From contig NZ_JASIRT010000017.1 of assembly GCF_030063475.1 (NCBI RefSeq), positions 1 through 64,000 of the forward strand: 64,000 bases of DNA. The letters are read 5' to 3'. The notes below the pieces were generated by a model. It worked only from the letters and a program-made list of their open reading frames with translations, ran no database searches and was not told the DNA's origin. The stretch comes from Roseomonas sp. E05. Lineage in GTDB: Bacteria > Pseudomonadota > Alphaproteobacteria > Acetobacterales > Acetobacteraceae. A program made the translations under genes and the position numbers. This document shows positions 17,901 to 27,722 of this stretch, piece by piece; the first letter of the stretch is position 1; the number at the start of each line of letters is the position of its first letter.

Positions 17901-18908
17901 TCAGGCAGTCAGTGCCGCGGCCGGGCGCAGCATGCCGACGGTGATGCCGTTCCAGTTCTGCATCTCCGGCGCGGCGAGGGGCGCGAGCACGCTCTCCTCC
18001 GCGCTGTCCAGCGGCAGCAGACGGCGCAGCAGCGTGGCCATGATCACCTCGGCCGCGCGCACCGCGCCGTCGTCACACTTGATGGCGATCCCCAGCCCAG
18101 CTTCGGGCAAGGCCGCGCAAAACACGCCTTCCGCCCCCACCTTCACGAAAGCCCGCTCGCCCAGGGCCTCCATGACGGCCGTGTCGAAGCGCCCGGTGCC
18201 GGCCACCAGGAAAGGATGCGCAGCCACCGCCCGACGCAGCCGCCGTGCCGCCGCTGCCTGCCCCGGCGCCAGACCGCTTCCGGTGCCGATGCGTGCGAAG
18301 CCCTGCGCCAGCGCGCGAAGGGGGATGGCATAGGTGGGAATGGAGCAGCCGTCGATCCCGTGGCTGCCCTCGCGCAGCGGCGTGCCCGTTACCGCCTCCA
18401 GCGCTGCCCGGACCTCGCGCTGGACGCGGTGGGCGGGCGTCACATAGCCGCGCGGATCCTCGCCCAGCCCGCAGGCCAGGCAGATGAAGCCGGCATGCTT
18501 GCCCGAGCAGTTGTTGTGCAGCGGCCCCGGCTCGGCCCCCTCGCAGGCCAGCGCCCGCGCCGCCGGGGCGAAGCTCGGCCAGTGCGCGCCGCACTCCAGC
18601 CCGCCCGCGTCCTGCCCGGCAGCCGCGAGCATCCGCGCTGCCACCGCGACATGGCGCGCCTCGCCGCCATGCGAGGCGCAGGCGAGCGCCAGGGCCTCGT
18701 CGTCCAGCCCGAAGCGGTCGGCCGCGCCGCTCTCGACCAGAGGAAGGGCCTGGATGACCTTCACGGCGGAGCGCGGATAGACCGGGCGGTCGATGTCCCC
18801 GCCCGAGAGCAGAACGCCGCCTTCCGCATCAACGACGGCGAAGGCGCCGGCATGGCAGGATTCCACCCGCGCGCCGCGCATCACCTCGACCAGAACCGGA
18901 TCCTGCAT
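17901..18908 (-). CDS. L-asparaginase II family (Rhizobium-type) protein
   Basis: A 335-aa enzyme of the R. etli-type asparaginase family, distinct from E. coli AnsA/AnsB and structurally related to serine beta-lactamase/glutaminase folds. The conserved RSAVKVIQALPLVES is a Ser-x-x-Lys-type motif near residues 48-62. CASHGGEARH, GPLHNNCSGKHAGFICL and SHGIDGCSIPTYAIPL follow, all diagnostic of the family. It hydrolyses L-asparagine to aspartate and ammonia, probably in the cytoplasm, since there is no signal peptide. It is monocistronic between repeat copy B and the ABC transporter terminator. Its co-location with amine-acid catabolic genes fits nitrogen scavenging. Confidence 0.9.
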   Translation of the reverse strand: MQDPVLVEVMRGARVESCHAGAFAVVDAEGGVLLSGGDIDRPVYPRSAVKVIQALPLVESGAADRFGLDDEALALACASHGGEARHVAVAARMLAAAGQDAGGLECGAHWPSFAPAARALACEGAEPGPLHNNCSGKHAGFICLACGLGEDPRGYVTPAHRVQREVRAALEAVTGTPLREGSHGIDGCSIPTYAIPLRALAQGFARIGTGSGLAPGQAAAARRLRRAVAAHPFLVAGTGRFDTAVMEALGERAFVKVGAEGVFCAALPEAGLGIAIKCDDGAVRAAEVIMATLLRRLLPLDSAEESVLAPLAAPEMQNWNGITVGMLRPAAALTA

Positions 18909-19066
18909 CTATGGCCTCCTGTGGCAGCCGCCGTCTCCGGTGGCCTGCCGGGCCTTCATCCCCGCGCGGCGGCCGCACCGTCAAGCCGCGCCAGGCGGCC
19001 GAACCCGGCGCCCTTTGCCGGCCGCCGCGCCTTTCCCGCTGCCTGGTCCGGCAAGGAGGAGCATTG

Positions 19067-19095
19067 AAAAAGGCCGGGGAATGCCTTCCCCGGCC
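19067..19095 (-). terminator. Intrinsic terminator of the dipeptide-type ABC operon
   Basis: On the minus strand GGCCGGGGAA, a short loop and TTCCCCGGCC are followed directly by TTTTT. This is a strong stem-loop with a U-run 45 bases past the stop of the last ABC gene. Confidence 0.9.
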
Positions 19096-19140
19096 CTCTT
19101 CCTCCCGACATGGCGGCGGCGCAACCGGCCGCCACCCGCC

Positions 19141-20142
19141 TCAGGTCTTGTCGTTCAGATGGCAGGCCGACCGGTGCCCCGGGGCGATCTCCTTCAGCGC
19201 CGGGCGCTCCACCTTGCAGCGCTCGAAGGCATGCGGGCAGCGCGGATGGAAGTGGCAGCCGGAGGGCGGGTTCAGCGGCGAGGGAATCTCGCCCTTGATG
19301 CCGGCGAATTGCTTCTTGCGCACCTCGATGCGGGGCACCTCGTCGAGCAGCGCCTGGGTATAGGGGTGGTTGGCGTTGCTGAAGACCTCCTCCGCCGAAG
19401 CCTCCTCCACCACCCGGCCCAGATACATGATCACGACGCGGTCGGAGAGATGCTCCACCACGCCGAGGTCATGGCTGATGAACAGGTAGGTGAGGTTCAG
19501 CTCCCGCCGCAGGTCCAGGAACAGGTTCAGGATCTGCGCCTGGATCGAGACGTCCAGCGCCGCAACCGCCTCGTCGCAGACGATGAATTCCGGCTGCACC
19601 GCCAGCGCGCGGGCGATGCCGATGCGCTGGCGCTGACCGCCGGAGAACTGGTGCGGGTAGCGCCGCTTCAGCGAGGGATCGAGCCCGGCGCGGCGGAGCT
19701 GGTTGTCAACGTAGCTGTCGTACTCGCCGCGCTTGGTCAGGCCATGCACCAGCGGCGCCTCGCCCACGATGTCCGCCACCCGCATGCGCGGGTTCAGGCT
19801 GGCATAGGGGTTCTGGAAGATCATCTGGGTCTGCAGCTTGGCGTTCCGCGCCTCGGCGCCGGAAAGCGAGCTCAGCTCACGCCCGTGCCAGCGGATCTCG
19901 CCCGCGGTCGCCGGCATGATGCCGGCCACCATGCGGCCGAGGGTGGACTTGCCGCAGCCGGATTCGCCGACGAGCCCGACCACCTCGCCCTTGTTGACGG
20001 TGAAGCTGACCTCGTCCACCGCATGGACCGTCTCCTCCTTCACCGGCACGCCGAGCTTCTTCGCCAGCTTGCCGGCAAAGTCGAGCTTCTTGGAAAAGCG
20101 CTTGGAGACGCCCTTCAGTTCGATGATCGGCGTCGTGCTCAT
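19141..20142 (-). CDS. Dipeptide/oligopeptide-type ABC transporter ATP-binding protein (DppF/OppF-like)
   Basis: The second ATPase of the importer, 333 aa from the ATG at 20142 ([19 protein letters not shown]). Walker A is GESGCGKST. The signature is FSGGQRQRIGIARAL. Walker B reads FIVCDEAVAALDVS, with Ala where the usual motif has Pro after Asp-Glu. The oligopeptide-ABC C-terminal extension with Cys residues (GCHFHPRCPHAFERC...HRSACHL) may bind the Fe-S cluster reported for DppD/DppF. Its start overlaps the previous ATPase stop by four bases. It is the last gene of the operon, followed by an intrinsic terminator. Confidence 0.93.
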   Translation of the reverse strand: MSTTPIIELKGVSKRFSKKLDFAGKLAKKLGVPVKEETVHAVDEVSFTVNKGEVVGLVGESGCGKSTLGRMVAGIMPATAGEIRWHGRELSSLSGAEARNAKLQTQMIFQNPYASLNPRMRVADIVGEAPLVHGLTKRGEYDSYVDNQLRRAGLDPSLKRRYPHQFSGGQRQRIGIARALAVQPEFIVCDEAVAALDVSIQAQILNLFLDLRRELNLTYLFISHDLGVVEHLSDRVVIMYLGRVVEEASAEEVFSNANHPYTQALLDEVPRIEVRKKQFAGIKGEIPSPLNPPSGCHFHPRCPHAFERCKVERPALKEIAPGHRSACHLNDKT

Positions 20143-21152
20143 GCGGCGGCCTCTCCGGCGGGCACATTGTAGGGGAAGAAGCAGCGTGCCTCGCGCCCCG
20201 GCAGCAACTCGCCAAGCGGCGGGTCCTGCTTGCATTTCTCCTGCGCATTGGGGCAGCGGGTGCGAAAGGCGCAGCCCGCCGGCAGGTTCAGCAGCGAAGG
20301 CGTCATGCCCGGGATCTGCCGCAGCGGCTCGCCGCGCTTGTTGCGCGAGGGCACGCTGCCGATCAGCCCGGCGGTATAGGGATGCAGCGGCGCATCGAGC
20401 GTCTCGCTCACCGGGCCGCGCTCGACCACCCGGCCGGCATACATCACCGCCAGGTCGTCAGCGAGGCCGGCGACCACGGAGAGGTCGTGCGTGATCCAGA
20501 TCATCGCCGTGCCGGTCTCGGCGCAGAGCTTCTGCACCTCCGCCAGGATCTGCGCCTGGATGGTGACGTCGAGCGCAGTGGTCGGCTCGTCGGCGACGAT
20601 CACCTCGGGCCGGTGCAGCAGCGCGATGGCGATGGCGACGCGCTGGCGCATGCCGCCGGAGAACTGGTGCGGATAGGCCTTCAGCCGCTCCTCCGGGGAG
20701 GGGATGCCGACCATGCCCAGCGTGTCGCGGGCGCGCTGGCGGGCCTCCTCGCGGCTGACCTTGGCATGCGCCTGGACCGTCTCGATCATCTGCGTGTCGA
20801 TCCGGAGCACCGGATTCAACGTCATCATCGGGTCCTGGAAGATCATGGCGATGCGGTTGCCGCGCAGCTGCCGCATCTCCTCCTCGGAGAGCTTCGCCAG
20901 GTCCTGCCCATGGAACAGGATGGAGCCGCCGGTGATGCGGCCCGGCGCATCCACCAGCCCCAGGATCGAGAAGCCGGTGACGGTCTTGCCGGAGCCGGAC
21001 TCGCCCACCAGCCCCAGCACCTTGCCGCGCCGGACGGTGAAGGAGACGCCGTCCACCGCCTTGACCACCCCGGCGCGGGTGAAGAAATGGGTCTGGAGGT
21101 CGCGCACCTCCAGCACGGGTGACGCGGCGTTGGCGGTCGGGGTCTGTGCCAT
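20139..21152 (-). CDS. Dipeptide/oligopeptide-type ABC transporter ATP-binding protein (DppD/OppD-like)
   Basis: A 337-aa ATPase subunit. Walker A is [10 protein letters not shown], the signature [15 protein letters not shown], Walker [15 protein letters not shown], and the H-loop [14 protein letters not shown]. The C-terminal Cys-rich extension ([15 protein letters not shown]...EARCFFPY) is characteristic of the peptide-importer group. It follows the DppC-like permease by ten bases and overlaps the DppF-like gene. It powers uptake across the inner membrane together with the two permeases. Confidence 0.93.
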   Translation of the reverse strand: MAQTPTANAASPVLEVRDLQTHFFTRAGVVKAVDGVSFTVRRGKVLGLVGESGSGKTVTGFSILGLVDAPGRITGGSILFHGQDLAKLSEEEMRQLRGNRIAMIFQDPMMTLNPVLRIDTQMIETVQAHAKVSREEARQRARDTLGMVGIPSPEERLKAYPHQFSGGMRQRVAIAIALLHRPEVIVADEPTTALDVTIQAQILAEVQKLCAETGTAMIWITHDLSVVAGLADDLAVMYAGRVVERGPVSETLDAPLHPYTAGLIGSVPSRNKRGEPLRQIPGMTPSLLNLPAGCAFRTRCPNAQEKCKQDPPLGELLPGREARCFFPYNVPAGEAAA

Positions 21153-21162
21153 GCCCTCCCCT

Positions 21163-22098
21163 TTACTTCTTGAGTCGCGGGTTGAGCACGTCGCGCAGCT
21201 GGTCGCCCACCAGGTTGATGGAGACGATGGTCACGAGCAGCGCGATGCCCGGGTAGAAGCTGATCCAGTACTTGCCGGAGAGCATGTACTCGTAGCCGTT
21301 GGAGATCAGCAGGCCGAGCGAGGGCTCGGTGATCGGCACGCCGAGGCCGAGGAAGGACAGCGTCGCTTCCAGCGCGATGGCGCGCGCCACCTGCATGGTC
21401 GCCACCACGATCAGCGGCGGCAGGCAGTTCGGCAGCAGGTGGCGGAAGATGATGCGGCGCGTCGGCAGCGCCAGGCACTGCGCCGCCTCGATATACTCGC
21501 GCCCGCGCTCGACCAGCGCGGTGCCGCGCACGGTGCGGGCGTAGTAGGCCCATTCGACGATCACCAGCGCCAGCACGACGTTCATCACGCCCTTGCCCAG
21601 GAAGGCCAGGATCATCAGCGCGGCCAGGATCGAGGGGAAGGAGAGCTGCAGGTCGACGAGGCGCATGATCACCGTATCGGCCTTGCCGCCGGCATAGGCG
21701 GCGAGCAGGCCGAGCGTGGCGCCGATGGCGCAGGCAATGATCGCCGAGCCGCCGCCCACGGTGAGCGAGATGCGCAGGCCGTACATGATGCCGGAGAGCA
21801 TGTCGCGCCCCTGGTCATCGGTGCCCAGCCAATAGGTGAAGGTGTCCAGCCCGTTGCGGGTACCCGGCTCCAGGCGCCCGTCGAGGATGTCGAGCTGGGC
21901 GAGGTCGTAGGGGTTCTGCGGCGCCAGCCAGGGCGCGAAGAGGGCGATCAGCGCGATCAGCACGATGACGATCAGCCCGAAGAGCGCCAGCTTGCTCTCG
22001 GCGAACTCGGAGACGAAGCGACGGAACGGCGTCTCGACCTTGGGCGCCGGCGCCGAGGCGGGCGCCGGCGCGGCGGAGTTGGCGGTTGTCGTGCTCAT
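21163..22098 (-). CDS. ABC transporter permease (DppC/OppC-like)
   Basis: A 311-aa inner-membrane permease. A proline/alanine-rich cytoplasmic N-terminus is followed by a first membrane segment (LALFGLIVIVLIALIALFAP) and the BPD_transp_1 domain. The EAA-type coupling loop is EYIEAAQCLALPTRRIIFRH. LGTDDQGRDMLSGIMYGLR is the usual DppC landmark after the first membrane segment. The gene starts one base from the DppB-like gene end, so the two permeases are co-translated. Confidence 0.93.
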   Translation of the reverse strand: MSTTTANSAAPAPASAPAPKVETPFRRFVSEFAESKLALFGLIVIVLIALIALFAPWLAPQNPYDLAQLDILDGRLEPGTRNGLDTFTYWLGTDDQGRDMLSGIMYGLRISLTVGGGSAIIACAIGATLGLLAAYAGGKADTVIMRLVDLQLSFPSILAALMILAFLGKGVMNVVLALVIVEWAYYARTVRGTALVERGREYIEAAQCLALPTRRIIFRHLLPNCLPPLIVVATMQVARAIALEATLSFLGLGVPITEPSLGLLISNGYEYMLSGKYWISFYPGIALLVTIVSINLVGDQLRDVLNPRLKK

Positions 22099-22099
22099 C

Positions 22100-23071
22100 T
22101 CACTTGCCCTCCAGCCGCACGCGCGGATCGAGTGCCGAATAGGCGAGGTCGACCAGCAGGTTGATGGTGATGAACATCAGCACGATCATCATCAGGTAGG
22201 CGACGATGACGGGGCGATCGAGAACATTGATGCTGTCGATGATCAGCTTGCCCATGCCCGGCCAGGCGAAGACGCTCTCCGTCACCACCGAGAAGGCGAT
22301 GGTGGAGCCCAGCTCCAGCCCGACCACGGTGACGACCGGGATCAGGATGTTCTTGAACACGTGCACATAGGTCACGCGCGCCGGGGAGAGGCCCTTGGCG
22401 CGCGCGAACTTCACGTAGTCCATCAGCATGGTCTCGCGCACGCCGGCGCGGGTCAGTCGGATAACCAGGCTGATCTTGAACAGCGCGAGGTTCATCGCCG
22501 GCATGATCAGGTGCTGCAGCCCATCCCAGGTCAGGAAGGACCAGCGCAGCCCCAGCACATCGACGGTCTGGCCGCGGCCGGTGGAGGGCAGCCAGCCGAG
22601 TTGCACGGCGAAGACCATGATCATCATCAGCCCGACCCAGAAGGTCGGCAGCGAGAAGCCCAGGATCGAGCCGGCCATCACGGTCTTGGCGCCGAAGGAG
22701 TTCGGCTTGAGGCCGGCATAGAGGCCGAGCGGCAGGCCGACCAGCAACGCGATGAAGGTGGCGCCGAAGGCCAGTTCCAGCGTCGCCGGCATGCGCTGCA
22801 GGATCAGCTGCAGCGCCGGCTCGTTGAACACGAAGCTGCGGCCGAGATCGCCGCGCAGCGCGTTGCCGAGGAAGGAGAGGTACTGCATCCACAGCGGCAG
22901 ATCGAGGCCGAGCGCGCGGACCGCGCGCTCACGCTCCATCTGGTCGGCCTCCGGGCTGATCAGGATTTCGACCGGGTCGCCGATCGCGTAGATGCCGATG
23001 AAGACGATGACGGACATCGCCAGCATCACGAGGGCCGACTGCAGCAGCCGGCGGAGGAGATAGACCGCCAT
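22100..23071 (-). CDS. ABC transporter permease (DppB/OppB-like)
   Basis: A 323-aa permease with about six membrane segments. The N-terminal MAVYLLRRLLQSALVMLAMS is the classic start of DppB-type proteins. LGRSFVFNEPALQLILQRMP precedes the transport domain, and the EAA loop is DYVKFARAKGLSPARVTYVH. The C-terminal ALDPRVRLEGK is the conserved end of the family. It lies three bases after the substrate-binding-protein stop. Substrate type (peptide, opine or other) is not encoded visibly. Confidence 0.93.
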   Translation of the reverse strand: MAVYLLRRLLQSALVMLAMSVIVFIGIYAIGDPVEILISPEADQMERERAVRALGLDLPLWMQYLSFLGNALRGDLGRSFVFNEPALQLILQRMPATLELAFGATFIALLVGLPLGLYAGLKPNSFGAKTVMAGSILGFSLPTFWVGLMMIMVFAVQLGWLPSTGRGQTVDVLGLRWSFLTWDGLQHLIMPAMNLALFKISLVIRLTRAGVRETMLMDYVKFARAKGLSPARVTYVHVFKNILIPVVTVVGLELGSTIAFSVVTESVFAWPGMGKLIIDSINVLDRPVIVAYLMMIVLMFITINLLVDLAYSALDPRVRLEGK

Positions 23072-23074
23072 CGA

Positions 23075-24664
23075 TCAGCGCGCCGCCGCCGGGTGCACGT
23101 CCTGCGCGCGGGTCAGTTCGTCCGCGCGGGAGTCGTGCCGCAGGGTCGGCCGCATCGCCCAGATGTTCTTCTGGATGTGGATCGGGATGATGCCGACATC
23201 CTGCATCGCGATCGTCGTCGCTTCCTGCAGCAGCTTCTCACGCTTCTCGTCGTCCATCTCGCTCAGCGCCGCCTCAAGCTTGGCGTCCATCTCCGGGTTG
23301 GAGTAGCGACCGCGGTTGGAAGTGCCGTAGCCCTTGTCGCGGTTGTAGGTGGCGACCAGCGAGCGCAGCGGCGAGGAGGCCTCGCCCGAGGAAGTGCCCC
23401 AGCCCACCAGGAAGGCGCTGAACTCCTGCTTGCCGGCGCGGGAGATGAAGGTCGTCCAGGGCTGCGCATCCACCGAGGTGCGCAGGCCGATGCGGGTCCA
23501 GAACTGGCCGATCGCCTGCACGATGCGGCCATCGTTGATGTAGCGGTCGTTCGGCCCGTGCAGGGTGATGCGGAAGCCGTCCGGATAGCCCGCCTCGGTC
23601 AGCAGCTTGCGCGCGGCGTCGGGGTCGGAATTCGGAGCCTCCAGCCCTGGCACGTAGCCGAAGGCGCCCTTCGGCAGGAACTGGCCGGCGGGCTGGGCCG
23701 CGCCTTCCATCACGCGGCTGGCGATGGCCTGCCGGTCGATCGCCATGGAGAGCGCGCGGCGCACGCGGAGATCCTGCAGCGGATTCTTGTTGAGCGGCTT
23801 GCCATCATTGCCGGCGATGAAGGGCGAGCCGTCCTTGTGCAGGTGGTCCAGCGCCAGGAAGATGATGCGCAGGCCATCCTTCTCCGCCAGGCGGACGCGG
23901 CCGTCGCGACGCAGGGAGGTGATGTCGCTGGTCGGCACCTGGTCGATGAAGTCCACGTCGCCCGCCAGCAGCCCGGCAGTGCGCGCGGAGTCGTTGACGA
24001 CGATGCGGTAGTTCACCTTCGCCCAGTCGGGCTTGGGGCCCCAGTAGGCGTCGTTGCGCTCCAGATCCAGCCGGTCGCCGCTGCGGAAGTTCACGTAGCG
24101 GAAGGGGCCGGTGCCGATGGCGACCTTGCCGGAATTGAAGTCATCCGTGCCGGCGCCCTCATGCGTCTCCTTGTCGAGGATCGCAACCTGCGACATGTCG
24201 TTCGGCAGCAGCGGATAGGGCGTGCGGGTGTGGAAGCGGACGGTGGTCGGATCCACCACTTCCACACGCTCGATGGCGCGGGTGTAGATGGCGTAGGAGG
24301 AGGGGCTGTTCGGAACGTTCGGCACCCGGGAAATGGTGAAGGCCACGTCATCGGCCGTCAGCGGATTGCCGTTGTGGAAGCGGACGCCCGGCCGCAGCTT
24401 GAACTCCCAGACGGTCGGCTCGACCACCTTCCAGGACTCCGCGAGCCCCGGCTCCAGCTTCGCAGCGGCATCGAACTGCGTCAGCGTGTCGAACAGCATG
24501 GTCGCCACGGCGAAGTTCGGCGACAGCGCATGGTAATGCGGGTCCAGCGACGTCACCTGCGCACCCACGGCCATGGTGAGGTTCTGCGCCCGGGCGGCGC
24601 CCGTCATGCCCAGCACCAACGCCGAAACGGCGGCCATCGCGGCCGCCTTCTTGCGGTTCATCAT
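23075..24664 (-). CDS. ABC transporter substrate-binding protein (family 5)
   Basis: A 529-aa periplasmic binding protein, the first gene of the ABC operon. Starting at the first ATG of the ATG-ATG pair at 24664 (MMNRKKAAAMAAVSALVLGM), preceded by GGGGGCAGGA, it has a standard Sec signal ending GAARAQ. An upstream in-frame start at 24685 would break the signal peptide. Family blocks are VTSLDPHYHALSPNFAVATM, FKLRPGVRFHNGNPLTADDV and NPLQDLRVRRALSMAIDRQA. The full set SBP-permease-permease-ATPase-ATPase makes a complete importer. It is a distant paralogue of the orphan SBP at 9567-11093. Confidence 0.92.
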   Translation of the reverse strand: MMNRKKAAAMAAVSALVLGMTGAARAQNLTMAVGAQVTSLDPHYHALSPNFAVATMLFDTLTQFDAAAKLEPGLAESWKVVEPTVWEFKLRPGVRFHNGNPLTADDVAFTISRVPNVPNSPSSYAIYTRAIERVEVVDPTTVRFHTRTPYPLLPNDMSQVAILDKETHEGAGTDDFNSGKVAIGTGPFRYVNFRSGDRLDLERNDAYWGPKPDWAKVNYRIVVNDSARTAGLLAGDVDFIDQVPTSDITSLRRDGRVRLAEKDGLRIIFLALDHLHKDGSPFIAGNDGKPLNKNPLQDLRVRRALSMAIDRQAIASRVMEGAAQPAGQFLPKGAFGYVPGLEAPNSDPDAARKLLTEAGYPDGFRITLHGPNDRYINDGRIVQAIGQFWTRIGLRTSVDAQPWTTFISRAGKQEFSAFLVGWGTSSGEASSPLRSLVATYNRDKGYGTSNRGRYSNPEMDAKLEAALSEMDDEKREKLLQEATTIAMQDVGIIPIHIQKNIWAMRPTLRHDSRADELTRAQDVHPAAAR

Positions 24665-24796
24665 GATTCCTGCCCCCGGAAGCAAACGCCTCTCAATCGG
24701 GCCGGTTTAGCAGAATGCAAAAGGGTCCGCTAGGTTTCAGGGCTTTTTCAAACGCGGAGGCAACGAATGCTCACAGCCGCGCCTTCGCTCGCGCGC

Positions 24797-25621
24797 TCAG
24801 ACGGTGAACTGCTCGGCAATGATCCGCTCGGACAGACCGTGGTCCGGATCGAACAGCAGGGTCAGCCGCATCGTACGGTCCTCGCGCACCTCCACCGAGC
24901 GGACGTCGCGAACCTCGACATAGTCGGCAACGGCGGCGACCGGCCGCTTGGCGGGCTCCAGCACCTGGAACATCACCACGGCCTCGGCCGGCAGCAGGGC
25001 GCCGCGCCAGCGCCGGGGGCGGAAGGCTGAGATCGGCGTCATCGGCAGCAGGTTGGCTCCGAGCGGCACGATCGGGCCATGCGCCGAGAGATTGTAGGCC
25101 GTGCTGCCGGCCGGGGTGGCGACCAGGATGCCGTCGCAGATCAGTTCGGCCAGCCGCTCCTTGCCGTCCACCAGGATGCGGATCTTGGCTGCCTGCCGCG
25201 TTTCTCGCAGCAACGAGACCTCGTTGATCGCCAGCGCCTCCTGCATCTGCCCGGCGGCGTTCAGCGCCCGCATCCGCAGCGGGTGCAGCATGGCGGCCTG
25301 GGCGACGCGCAACCGCGGCAGCAGGTCGTCCTCGTGGAAGGCGTTCATCAGGAAGCCGACGCTGCCGCAGTTCATGCCGTAGATCGGCAGGTTGCGGCCG
25401 AGGAAACGGTGTTGCATCTCCAGCATGAAGCCATCGCCGCCGAGCGCCACCAGCACCGCCGCCTGCTCCGGCGCGGCATCTCCGTAGAGGGCGATGAAGC
25501 GGGCGCGGGCATTCTCCGCCACGTCGGTCGGCGCGGCGAAGAAGGCGATCCGCCCCTGCAGCTCGGCCGGCAGCTCCGGCGCGTCGCAGGACGGGGCAGA
25601 GCCCATCAGGGCAGCGGTCAT
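24797..25621 (-). CDS. nadK: NAD kinase
   Basis: Phosphorylates NAD to NADP. From the ATG at 25621 ([12 protein letters not shown]) it is 274 aa, near the usual length for alphaproteobacterial NadK. Longer upstream extensions are Arg/Pro-rich and have no homology-like character. Diagnostic motifs are [12 protein letters not shown] (GGDG), [24 protein letters not shown] (NE motif) and [20 protein letters not shown]. Its neighbours are the start of the ABC operon and the end of the ribosomal cluster, both separate units. Confidence 0.93.
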   Translation of the reverse strand: MTAALMGSAPSCDAPELPAELQGRIAFFAAPTDVAENARARFIALYGDAAPEQAAVLVALGGDGFMLEMQHRFLGRNLPIYGMNCGSVGFLMNAFHEDDLLPRLRVAQAAMLHPLRMRALNAAGQMQEALAINEVSLLRETRQAAKIRILVDGKERLAELICDGILVATPAGSTAYNLSAHGPIVPLGANLLPMTPISAFRPRRWRGALLPAEAVVMFQVLEPAKRPVAAVADYVEVRDVRSVEVREDRTMRLTLLFDPDHGLSERIIAEQFTV

Positions 25622-25770
25622 GCACAGCGCCCCACGGCCCTGGCGGGGCCTGCCGGCGCGGTCGGGACAGGCATGGCGGGGACCTCCTTCCGCATCGGCT
25701 GGCATCAAGCCCGGCGGCGCAGTCCGCCGCAAGGGGCCTCTCCGGCACTGTCCGGCAGGCCGGGAACGCA

Positions 25771-25798
25771 AACAGGGCGGATGGTCACCCATCCGCCC
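25771..25798 (-). terminator. Terminator after rplQ
   Basis: On the minus strand GGGCGGATGG (stem 25789-25798), loop GTGA and CCATCCGCCC (25775-25784) are followed by TGTTTG. It is a strong 10-bp stem with a weak U-rich tail, 30 bases after rplQ, at the end of the whole ribosomal-protein block. Confidence 0.75.
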
Positions 25799-25828
25799 CG
25801 TCCGGCAATCCCTGGTGCTGAAGGCAGC

Positions 25829-26257
25829 TTACGCCGCCTCCTGCCCCTCGGCCTCGGCGGCCTCCGGCTTCGGGCCGGAATCCAGCCCCTTGGCCGCGAC
25901 GTCGCGCTCGACCAGTTCAATCACCGCCATGTCGGCAGCATCGCCATAGCGGATGCCCGCCTTCAGCACGCGGGTGTAGCCACCCTGGCGCGCCTTGTAG
26001 CGCTCCGCGATGGTGGTGAAGAGCTTCTCCACCACCTTCTTGTCCATGATCTGCGCGTAAGCCTGACGGCGCGCGTGCAGGTCACCGCGCTTGCCCAGGG
26101 TGATGATGCGCTCCACGTAGGGGCGCAGCTCCTTGGCCTTGGGCAGGGTGGTGGTGATCTGCTCGTGCTTGAGCAGGCTCGTCGCCATGTTACGGAGCAT
26201 GGCGCTGCGATGGGCGGATGTGACGCCGAGCTTTCGGCCGGCAACCCCGTGACGCAT
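25829..26257 (-). CDS. rplQ: 50S ribosomal protein L17
   Basis: A large-subunit protein near the exit tunnel. It is 142 aa and begins with the diagnostic [20 protein letters not shown]. The central [19 protein letters not shown] and [10 protein letters not shown] are family hallmarks. An acidic Ala/Glu-rich tail after residue 120 is typical of alphaproteobacterial L17. It is the last gene of the alpha operon, 27 bases after rpoA, followed by a strong hairpin terminator. Confidence 0.97.
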   Translation of the reverse strand: MRHGVAGRKLGVTSAHRSAMLRNMATSLLKHEQITTTLPKAKELRPYVERIITLGKRGDLHARRQAYAQIMDKKVVEKLFTTIAERYKARQGGYTRVLKAGIRYGDAADMAVIELVERDVAAKGLDSGPKPEAAEAEGQEAA

Positions 26258-26284
26258 TGGTCCTATTCCTTCACGCCGCCGAAA

Positions 26285-27301
26285 TCAGAACGGCTCTTCG
26301 ATCTTCTTGGCGAGGTCCTCGATATTCTCCGGCGGCCAGCCCGACACGGTCATGCCGAGGGACAGCCCCATGGAGGCGAGGACCTCCTTGATCTCGTTCA
26401 GCGACTTGCGGCCGAAGTTCGGCGTGCGGAGCATTTCCTGCTCGGTCTTCTGCACCAGATCGCCGATATAGACGATGTTGTCGTTCTTCAGGCAGTTCGC
26501 ACTGCGGACCGACAGTTCCAGCTCGTCCACCTTGCGCAGCAGGTTGCGGTTGAAGGGCAGGTCCTCCTGCACTTCCTCCACCTTGCGCTCGCGCGGCTCA
26601 TCGAAGTTGATGAAGAGCTGGAGCTGGTCCTGCAGGATGCGCGCCGCCAGGGCAACCGCATCGTCCGGAGCCACCGTGCCGTCCGTCTCCACCGTCATCA
26701 CCAGCTTGTCGTAGTCGGTGCGCTGGCCGACGCGGGTCGGCTGCACCTGGTACGCCACGCGGCGGACGGGGGAGTAGATGGCATCCACCGGAATCAGCCC
26801 GATCGGGGCATCCTCCGGGCGGTTCTCGCTGGCCGGCACATAGCCCTTGCCGACATCGACCGTCAGCTCCATGGCCAGCTTGGCACCGTCATCGAGGGTG
26901 CAGATGACCAGTTCCGGATTGGCGATCTCGATGTCGCCGGTGGTCTGGATCTGCCCCGCGGTGACCTCGCCCGGACCGGTGGCGATGAGCTGCAGGCGCT
27001 TGGCGCCCTCGCCCGGCATCCGGATGGCCAGCCGCTTGATGTTCAGGACGATGTCGGTGACATCCTCCCGGACGCCCTGCAGGCTGCTGAACTCGTGCAG
27101 CGCGCCGTCAATGCGGATGGCGGTCACGGCCGCGCCCTGCAGCGAGGACAGCAGCACGCGACGCAGCGCATTGCCCAGCGTCATGCCGAAGCCGCGCTCG
27201 AGCGGCTCCGCCACGACCGTCGCAACGCGCGAGGGGTCGCCCCCCGGCTCGACATCGAGCTTTTCGGGGCGGATCAGGGAACGCCAGTTGCGCTCGAGCA
27301 C
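26285..27301 (-). CDS. rpoA: DNA-directed RNA polymerase subunit alpha
   Basis: The assembly platform of RNA polymerase and activator contact. It is 338 aa and starts at GTG 27301 ([19 protein letters not shown]). The N-terminal dimerisation domain contains [20 protein letters not shown]. The C-terminal alpha-CTD (about residues 250-330) has [20 protein letters not shown] and [17 protein letters not shown]. The length is normal for Alphaproteobacteria. It sits between rpsK and rplQ in the standard order. Confidence 0.98.
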   Translation of the reverse strand: MLERNWRSLIRPEKLDVEPGGDPSRVATVVAEPLERGFGMTLGNALRRVLLSSLQGAAVTAIRIDGALHEFSSLQGVREDVTDIVLNIKRLAIRMPGEGAKRLQLIATGPGEVTAGQIQTTGDIEIANPELVICTLDDGAKLAMELTVDVGKGYVPASENRPEDAPIGLIPVDAIYSPVRRVAYQVQPTRVGQRTDYDKLVMTVETDGTVAPDDAVALAARILQDQLQLFINFDEPRERKVEEVQEDLPFNRNLLRKVDELELSVRSANCLKNDNIVYIGDLVQKTEQEMLRTPNFGRKSLNEIKEVLASMGLSLGMTVSGWPPENIEDLAKKIEEPF

Positions 27302-27325
27302 TACGGTTTCTCCTGCAGCCTCGCC

Positions 27326-27721
27326 TCAGACCCGACGCCGCTTGCGCGGACGGCAGCCATTGTGCGGGATGGGGGTCACGTCCTTGATCGCCGTGACATA
27401 GAAGCCCACGGCCTGCAGAGCGCGCAGCGCGGATTCACGTCCGGAACCCGGCCCGGAGACCATGATCTCCAGCGTCTCCATGCCGTGCTCGCGGGCCTTG
27501 CGGCCGGCATCCTCGGCGGCGACCTGGGCGGCGTAGGGGGTGGACTTGCGGCTGCCCTTGAAGCCCTGGCTGCCGGCCGAAGACCACGCGATGGCGTTGC
27601 CCTGGCTGTCCGTGATGGTGACGATGGTGTTGTTGAAGCTGGCAAGCACATGCGCCACGCCGGTGGCGATGTTCTTGCGCTCCTTCTTGCGCGGGCGCGT
27701 GCTGCTGGGCTGGCGGGCCAT
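27326..27721 (-). CDS. rpsK: 30S ribosomal protein S11
   Basis: A platform protein of the small subunit that contacts the 3' end of 16S rRNA. It is 131 aa, with [40 protein letters not shown] and the C-terminal [18 protein letters not shown], all invariant features. One base separates its start from the rpsM stop, so translation is coupled. Confidence 0.98.
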   Translation of the reverse strand: MARQPSSTRPRKKERKNIATGVAHVLASFNNTIVTITDSQGNAIAWSSAGSQGFKGSRKSTPYAAQVAAEDAGRKAREHGMETLEIMVSGPGSGRESALRALQAVGFYVTAIKDVTPIPHNGCRPRKRRRV

Positions 27722-27722
27722 C

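Noticed and set aside
18909-19066. Possible short gene between the asparaginase and the ABC terminator
   Set aside because: The available frames are short, Arg/Pro-rich and without a ribosome-binding site; the region is better read as the asparaginase promoter side plus spacer.
21965-24733. A 922-codon plus-strand frame across the ABC permease and SBP genes
   Set aside because: It spans several real minus-strand genes and has the His/Gln/Asp-rich composition of an antisense shadow.
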